Positions 56,667 through 64,000 of a stretch of DNA of 64,000 nt are shown piece by piece; position 1 is the first letter of the stretch, and each line of letters starts with the position of its first letter. Both the position numbers and the translations under genes were made by a program. The notes below the pieces were generated by a model. It was not told where the DNA came from and ran no database searches. It was given only the letters and a program-made list of their open reading frames with translations. Where the stretch lies: NCBI RefSeq assembly GCF_905475345.1, contig NC_066587.1, positions 18,018,558-18,082,557 of the forward strand, given 5' to 3'. Source of the stretch: Vespula vulgaris (Eukaryota > Arthropoda > Insecta > Hymenoptera > Vespidae).

Positions 56667-59600
56667 TCAAGGATGTTGACTTAATAAAGCACGTGCTGCC
56701 ATGGCTAACATTTTCATTCGTCGAGATGATCGGTGATTTGGATTTGCTGTTACAAAAGTAGCTAATTGACTTTGCAAAGTCATTAATACAGTACCCATGT
56801 GCTCTCGAGTTACTGGATCACTTGGATCTAAATTCAATATAGCTTCTTCTAGCCACCTATATTTAAAGAATTATTTCAGAGAATTTTACAGAGTTCACAG
56901 AGATATTAACTCAATTGTTAATCGTGATGAAAGAACGAAAGCGTATTAATTCAATTACCTGTGTTTAAGTTCCGTACGATGTCCTAGATCGGCAGAAAGT
57001 TGTTGCACCAAAGACAATAGTACTGGTTGTTGTAAAATACATCTTGTACCTTGGCCTTGCGGCCCTACAGGAGAAGAAAATACTCTTGACGGTTCTGTCC
57101 TTTCGCAGGCCAAAACAACTAGTCCCAAATCACTGGCACTTAAAGCTTGTTGAAAAGCGGCATTTAATTGACCTCTTTGCAATAGAGACACAACTCGAGC
57201 TTGCGCATCAGCAACGACAGGTACGGATATAGTGGCAGGAGTTGTGGCACGTGAACTGTGATTGTAAATAAACAAGGATATATACATATACATGCATACA
57301 TATATATATATACACACGTCTATCGTATACGTTGAAGAAAATATCGATAAATACTAATGATATGATTGAGCGTACCGTGCGCCAGATATTTCATTGAGTT
57401 GTTGATTTAGATTGTCCCTGATTGATTCTCGAACAATACGTACAGTATCCTCTTGTAGAGTAGATAGTCCTCTAGAAAATTCATTTCGTAATTCTTCGCG
57501 TACTAACGTTGATAATGCTTCACTTTGTTGTTCGTTTCGTTGTTGATATTGCTTATCGACGATAATATCGACGTTCTGAAGGTCTGCAAGAAAAATATAT
57601 AAGCACCTATACACACACACACACACATATAGATATGCATACATGTAATAATACATATCACACACAATACAATATTGACGTCGACGTATAAATATAAACA
57701 CAAATACAAGTTTCTTGATAAATAATTAAGAATTGTAATAGCTTACATTCGCGTGTACCTCTGACGAATGCATCTTGTACTTGTCTGAACATATTTTGGC
57801 AAGCTTTTTCCATACCAGGTAAAAGTATATTTGTGAAAGTGTCTTTGAAAGCTACATCGAGAGCAGGTTTAGCGGCGTTCGCCGCAGCTAATGCCAATGT
57901 TTCTTTTATATGTGTACCGTTGATTAATTTAGTCAAATTATCTTTCAAGAGATCGTCCATACGCGTTACGTCCAAATGTAGCTGACGTTTCAATGGTTCG
58001 ACCGTTTCCTCTACTATACGTGGCAAAATACTCTCTATTTTATCTTTGATCGTCGTCTCGAGTGTATTTAAGAATTCACGCTGACGAGTCATTTGTCCAT
58101 ACAATTGTTCTAACGTTGCCGTTTGTTGCTGCGACGCTCTTGCCAAAACCGATTCAACGCGCGTCAATATCGGCGTCTCTTGTCGTAATCTCGTAACCTC
58201 CGCTTTTAACTCTCTAATTTCTTGATACTGTTCTTGGATAGTTTCTAAAATAGATTCCATTTTATTGGTTACATCGGTAATATTAATATTATTCGCATTT
58301 TGCCATTTGGCCTCCTGTTCGCAAGAAATGTGACTGGCAGACTTCGTCTCTTCCTTAGTTTTGTTCCTTTGTACAGAATTATCTTCTTCGTTGGTATATT
58401 CCTCGGAGTCCGGTTTCATGGCGTGTACATTGACGTCTTTCAACAATACCATTGGGATATTAGGCCAATCTTCTCCGGTATTCGGTGCAGCTTCCTTCTT
58501 ATTATTTTCAGAATCGGCTTCCTCGTCTTGTTTACTCAACGACAGAATCTCTCTGACCTCTCTGGAAGGACTACTACCACCACTAGCCGGAGCATGTTCC
58601 TCGAGTTCGCTCGTTGCGAGCGGTGGATCCGATGCATTTAACGCTTGCACCGCCTGTGCCAATGATGGACTAGAAGACAACACGTTCCCAAGTTCAGGAC
58701 TTGCAGGACTTGATTCTAATTCATTGTTCTCTTTCTTCGCAGGCGAACTAAACGCGTCCGGTGTCATTAAGTTTAAGCCGGCGTTATGATTACTCGTCGG
58801 CTCGATCGTAGCCGACAACATACGATCTTCTTCGCTATTTTCTCCTGAAATTCCATTGTGATTAACAGTCCCTATGTCAGGCAAATCTTCGGAATAATCC
58901 AAGGAATCATGGGTCAGCATATCCATGAGGCAGTTGCCACTCACTTGTGAGGCAGGCTTAAATGCTATATGACACTCTTGGAGTGATTTTGGCTGAACCA
59001 GGTACATTCTGATGACAAGCTGTTCCTCGGATTCTTCCTCGCACTGGGAAAGATCCTCCAAGGATTCTCCCGTTGGACGTATTTTTCTTTGCCCGGCATC
59101 AACAATTCCAAAACTCAAGATCGGATATGGCAGAAGGAATTCTGATATTGTACTTACACACGCTAATGCTTCTCCACTGACTTTCGAAATACTCAATATG
59201 TACAGAACTTTGTTATATATGTCGGATAACAAGAGATAACCAGCGCTAAGGTCTAAGCCTGCTTTCAGTACAGGAACTTTTCCGGTGGAAGGAGTCGGCG
59301 CGAATTTAATCGTTTGCAAGCAAGTCCATAATTCGCACGACCACACTTTCAATTCTGAGTTATTGTCACAGCCAGTAATTGCGAATCTCCAGAATTGTAC
59401 GCTACGTAAAAGTCGATGCGTTAATTGTACGTTGCTCAAAGAATAGTTACGATCGAGAGTTACGTTAAATCACTTACTCGGGTTGACAAGTTTGATGATC
59501 GTCGAGGAAAAATAGACAAGAAATGGGACGTCCACCGTGGGGTTGCCATTGATGTAAACAGTGTGGTTGCGTTTGCGTACCATGAGAATTACCGTGCATA

Positions 59601-61017
59601 TATACCTGGAAGAACTTGACTTCTCCATCAAGACTGGCTGTAGCTAAGGCCGTACCATCGGGGCTAAACGTTGCCTCAACGATCATTCCTGAGTGTTGAT
59701 TAATTTCTATCATGCCGCCACTTTCTTTTGCAGCTGGATCAGTTGCCTATTATTCATTTAAGAGTTCGATTTTCTGTGTAAGGTACATTTAGACGGCATA
59801 ATATACAGATGAAGTACACAGTCACCTCTATAGATCTAAATCTAGCTGCGACAGTGGCAACCGACCACAGTTCTGCCTTCGAACCCCTCGTCAGAACCAA
59901 AAGTTTCGACACTTCGTCTCCGTCCGATGGATCGTCTTCAGGAATATAAGGGCACCAAATAACACGATGACTAGTCGGAGAAGATTCTTCTGCATCTACT
60001 TGTAATACTAAACTACATAATAGTTCGGATGGCGTAGATTCGATAGTATGTATAAAGAGGTTTCCTGAGTAGTCTACGCAAGCTAAAATTGCATTTGACA
60101 CGTGAGCGAATGCTAGATCTTGTATCGCTCCGTGCATGCCTCTGAGTAATGCTCTTTGTTCTAATTCTTTATAAACAACCCGTACTACTCCGCCGCCGGT
60201 TCCAACTGAAAGAGATTACAATGCGAAGAAAGTTTCAACGTTTCTAGTTAAGAAAAATCCAAGAGTTAAGAAAAATTAATAACCGACTTAAAATGATTAC
60301 CTTTGATACCGTAAGCTAGATACTTTCCCGACATATGAACAGCCAATAATTGACCGGTATAAAAGTTATGTTCCCAAGTAAAGTCGACGATATTCTTTAA
60401 TTTTACTTTGGAACTTCCATGATCGTGACCTCCGGAGGATGGTATTATTGTAACATTTTGGCTATACAATTCCACTGAATGTTGATCCTCCTGTCCGTTG
60501 AATTCTCTGGATAAAGAATAAAGAATGACAAAAAAAAAAGAGTAGATATTGCTCTGAAGCATCAATCTCTGTGTTTATTATTTTGTCCTTGGCAATATAC
60601 GATGAAAGAAAATATTAGAGAAAGATTAATGGCCAAGGATCTAAAACAAATTTCGTGGAAAATTCGGATCGGATTTCGGAAATTGTCGGAACGACGATTA
60701 CGAGAATTTGGAAAAAAGGAGCAAAACGTTCAAAGATAATATATCGCATGTATAAGATCAACTCACACTGTCTGAGGATATTGCAGGTGTCGTAGATTTT
60801 CTTCTCCCGTTTTGATCATTTTGTCGTAGTCCTTTCTGCTCTCTGAAAATCACCGATTCAAGAGAAACAAGATATTAACAGTTTATATGTATATCCGGGA
60901 ATCATACGATTCTAACCCCAGCCGGTGGCACGCCTGACGGCATTATCGCCGTCGGTACGCGCGGACTTTCTCACCTTTCGGGCAGAAATGAGATTCGCAG
61001 GTGTGACAGTTTGACAT
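56667..61017 (-). CDS. EDC4: EDC4/Ge-1, enhancer of mRNA decapping 4
   Basis: EDC4 (Ge-1, Hedls) is the P-body scaffold that couples DCP1 and DCP2 for mRNA decapping. Exons in transcript order: 61017-60975, 60842-60767, 60506-60301, 60205-59826, 59746-59478, 59401-57747, 57583-57376, 57255-56959, 56856-56667; total 3,324 nt, 1,107 aa, in phase. The WD40 part includes DLAFAHVSNAILACVDYSGN, FSPDGTALATASLDGEVKFF and PDVQFWRFAITGCDNNSEL. A low-complexity linker follows with the conserved LMTPDAF (about residue 537), then coiled coil (about 700-790) and the C-terminal helical domain (AAFQQALSASDLGLVVLACE, QPVLLSLVQQLSADLGHRTE). The start was chosen because a small upstream exon with the first ATG joins in frame and an in-frame stop lies above it. 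Confidence 0.94.
60975..61017 (-). CDS. EDC4: EDC4 first coding exon (inferred)
   Basis: The 43-nt exon begins at an ATG (MSNCHTCESHFCPK) and ends at a GTGAGA donor. It joins the TTTTCAG acceptor at 60842 in phase. The next in-frame triplets upstream contain no ATG before a TGA. An alternative is that translation begins at the ATG at 60819 in the second exon, giving MIKTGEENLRHLQ. Confidence 0.6.
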
Positions 61018-61489
61018 CGAATGGCCTATATTATTCGATCGACCTATAATCTGCGCATTATCGTCCTTTCAATGTCGTCGACGAGACCACATATCACAAA
61101 AACGTACGAGATTTGGGATTATTAAATGAAAATGAAATGTCAGACGGCAAATAGTATATAACCGCTGTGCTTGTCAAAAGACAAAACCGGAAGTTCATCG
61201 GACGAAGTGTCCTTTCGTATATTACCACGGGATGGCGCTCCGTTCGAGCAATCGAGATATCGAGAAGTAGATCGAATGACAGAGAGGTATTCTTTCGTTA
61301 ATCGACGAACCAATAGGATTATTGGAATTTTTAATTTATTCGATTATTAATCGGACTGGTCGATTTCATTTCGATTAACTTTTTTTTTATATCAATTAAA
61401 TATCGTATCATCGATGTCGTTTAATGGATTATATATAATCCCTTTATTCGAGACTTTTTCGATGTAAATAAACGATTAAGAATTAACCC

Positions 61490-61520
<31 letters not shown>

Positions 61521-62695
61521 GCATATTATTATTCTCTCGAGGATAATAAAATATTTCTCATATCGATCGATATTGCGCGATAAATTTACACAGTTTATTT
61601 TCTTGACTTTATATTACACTATAGACAGGCTTGTAAGTTTCTTTTTTCTGTTTTAAATTATGTTTCTTTTCTTTTTTTTTCTTTTTTCGTGTACGTGTCC
61701 TCTAACCCTCTTTGGAAAATGGCAGTAGTGCTCAAACGTACATACGTAGACCCAAAATTGGTGGCAGTTTAAATTCAGCTAATGTCGGATACTTTGTGTA
61801 AATAGCACTTAACATCTACGTATAATGCATACACATCCCGTTTGCCAAATAGTATTTATTATACAGATTGCGCGTACCCATTTAAAGCGAGAGGTGAAAG
61901 GTGAATCGAAAGATACGATCTGATACGAAATTTTTAACTATTTACGAATTTACATTTCGATTCACGTTTCTCGCACAGTGCACAGAGTTTTTGCCTACGG
62001 TAAAACGACATCGATCTTCGCGAAGCCATTTATCGGATAGGATTAATCTCGTGTAGTCGTCTCTCTTTTTGTATCTTTTTTTTTGTTTGTTTGTTTTTTT
62101 TTTTATTCTTTTCTATTTCTTTTTCTTTTTTTTTGTCTCTTCTCTTTCCTCCCCTTTCCTTTTTTTTTTTTTTTTTTACAATCGAGTACCGAACGCGTCG
62201 TAAAACAAAACTGACGTCGAGAACATTAGTTTCTTCACGTTTTTACGCCACAAACGAACGACTCGAAATTTTGAGCTTCACCCTTCGAAATTCACCCTTC
62301 GAAAATTTCATTACATTTTTCTCTTTCTTTCTTTCTTCCACTTTTCCTTCTCGTTTATTTCGCAACTCATCCCTCCACCCCCCACTCTTTGTTTTTCTTT
62401 GTATTTACCTCGAAAACATTTCTTTTTAAATTTTATTTTTTTTTTTTCGTTTTCGCTCTTTTTTTTTCACGCTCGTCCCCTTTTGACGTTTCCTTTCTCG
62501 TACTGCCGCCGGTAAAGTCGGAGATAGATAAAATGTTTTTTTTTTTTCGTATTTTTCTTTTTTTGATTTTTTTTTTTTGGGTCTCCCGATATATCGTAAT
62601 GTTCTACATAATGATAAGCACACTGAGACACTGCGCCAATCCAATTGAAAAATGATATTAATTTCTTTATTTATTTGCTTCGCCCATTTTTCATG

Positions 62696-62741
<46 letters not shown>

Positions 62742-62955
62742 ATTTTCTTTTTCCCTTTTTGGAAATAACATTTCATAGGGGTTTTCAAAAATCACGCGGT
62801 GTTTTTTTTTTCTTCTTCCTTTCAACGCGACTTAAAGATTTAAGACCTTATCGGATAATTTCAATTTTTTCTCTTTCCACTTTGGTTTCTCTTATTTGTT
62901 TCGTTTTTAATCAATTAATCGATGAATGAACGAACGAACGAATGAATGAATGAAT

Positions 62956-62959
62956 TAAT

Positions 62960-62998
<39 letters not shown>
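62956..62998 (+). repeat. (ACTA)n tetranucleotide array
   Basis: About ten ACTA units preceded by GAAT units. Confidence 0.92.
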
Positions 62999-63076
62999 TT
63001 ATTCGGATCGTATGATATCGTTTTGTGTATGTGTTGTGTGTACGCTTGCGTGTTTCTTTTTTATTTTTCTTGTGTT

Positions 63077-63190
63077 TTTTATTATTACTATTATTATTAT
63101 ATTATTATTAATATTAATATTACTACTACTACTACTATTATTATTATTATTATAATTATAATAATAATTATTATTTTTATTATTATTTAA
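63077..63190 (+). repeat. ATT / ACT triplet block with inverted parts
   Basis: ATT and TAC triplets in both orientations, able to fold. Confidence 0.85.
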
Positions 63191-63690
63191 GCGTAATAGC
63201 TCGATTCAGCTAGGAGCGACTAGTCGATCGCCTAAGGAAGAATTACAGTACAATCGTCGTGTAAGAAAGAAAGATGAACGATATATATACATATATATAT
63301 ATATGTATGTACGTATGTATATGTATATATACATATATATCGGGTGACTTCGCGTACGGAAAGAATTTTTTTTTTTCTTTTCTCTCTCTCTCTCTCTCTC
63401 TCCCTTTCTTATTTCTGAACGAATTCTCATGTTTTACATTCTTCTCTCGATTTCGATCAAATTCTTTCCGTGGGATCTCGAAGAAGATTCGAAAGTGGAT
63501 TTACAAGCGTGAAAAATTTTCGCTAAAAATTACAATTTTGTAAGTATTACAAAAGTCTAAGAAAAAATGTCTCTGATACGATCGTTCGCCATTCGCATGC
63601 ATGTCGACGATGAAAATGGTCCCTGTGGGATTTCAATTGAAGTAATATAGTTTTCTTTGGATAATATTTTATAATATTTTATAATATATA

Positions 63691-63696
<6 letters not shown>

Positions 63697-63747
<51 letters not shown>

Positions 63748-63773
63748 CGCTTTCTCTCTCTCTCTCTCTCTCT
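63697..63773 (+). repeat. (TA)n followed by (CT)n
   Basis: About 24 TA units, a short GCGCTTT break, then about ten CT units. Confidence 0.92.
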
Positions 63774-64000
63774 CACTTTTTCTTTGTCTTTCATTTTCTC
63801 TCTCTCTCTTTCCTTCTTTATTTTTCTATTTCTTTCTCTTTCTCTTACTCTCTCACTCTCCTTTGATTTTATTAAAAAAAAAAAAAAATTAAATCATATT
63901 AAATATCTAAATTAATATTGAAATATATAGTTTAACGATGCACGAAGAAAGTTGATAAAGTTATTATGCTTGTTGACCCAGTATGTGATCCAATTTTCTA

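Larger units (their letters stand above)
61018..64000. other. EDC4 upstream region and low-complexity right end
   Basis: The first 200-300 bp are moderately GC-rich, contain TGCGCA half-sites and probably hold the EDC4 promoter. Beyond about 61.3 kb there are T-rich runs, CT, ACTA, ATT and AT arrays. Open frames on both strands are low complexity. A TTTATT near 61.85 kb could be the 3' end of a - strand gene lying to the right, but nothing coding is visible. Confidence 0.65.

Noticed and set aside
58300..58789. Plus-strand frames of 113 and 142 codons opposite EDC4
   Set aside because: Shadows of the EDC4 large exon on the other strand.
1..64000. Transposons, viral insertions, CRISPR arrays, tRNA or rRNA genes
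   Set aside because: I looked for transposase, reverse transcriptase or integrase motifs, terminal inverted repeats with target duplications, regularly spaced repeats, and tRNA A/B boxes, and saw none that hold up.

Overview
The window looks like nuclear DNA from an insect. It is AT-rich and intron-bearing, with GT-AG splice sites and very many microsatellites. Every recognisable protein is a eukaryotic one. Hymenoptera, possibly a social wasp, is my best guess. That is an inference from the AT bias, the microsatellite load, a complete IQGAP gene (to my knowledge absent from Drosophila) and a short TTAGG-type run. I see no transposase, reverse transcriptase, viral gene, tRNA, rRNA or CRISPR array.

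Region 1 (1-38.9 kb, + strand) is the 3' part of one large gene for a secreted ADAMTS-like matrix protein of the punctin / MADD-4 / nolo type. Twenty exons (3882-35115) join in frame to 1,497 codons: a cysteine-rich domain, ten thrombospondin type 1 repeats (TSRs), an Ig domain, a long acidic linker and a terminal PLAC domain. The signal peptide and TSR1 must lie left of the window. Its introns reach 8 kb and are packed with CT/GA, AT, tetranucleotide and triplet microsatellites. The 3' UTR seems to run to a poly(A) signal near 38.88 kb.

Region 2 (39-61 kb) is gene-dense with short introns and few CT repeats. In order: a hydroxylysine-kinase-type gene (-, convergent with the ADAMTS-like gene), the cytosolic phenylalanyl-tRNA synthetase beta subunit (+, 12 exons, 589 aa), IQGAP (+, 26 exons, 1,650 aa), the rRNA-processing factor UTP23 (+, 3 exons, 259 aa) and the decapping scaffold EDC4/Ge-1 (-, 9 exons, 1,107 aa). 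Reading phase closes exactly in every multi-exon gene. Apart from UTP23 and the tRNA synthetase both serving protein synthesis, the genes share no pathway; this is a normal eukaryotic neighbourhood.

Region 3 (61-64 kb) is EDC4 upstream DNA and low-complexity sequence with no supported gene.

I found no new multi-gene system. The most interesting points are within genes: a Q/H-rich insertion and the loss of the spacer domain in the ADAMTS-like protein; three IQGAP introns that are multiples of three and free of stops; two GC-AG introns in IQGAP with the same donor; and the sharp change in repeat density near 39 kb.
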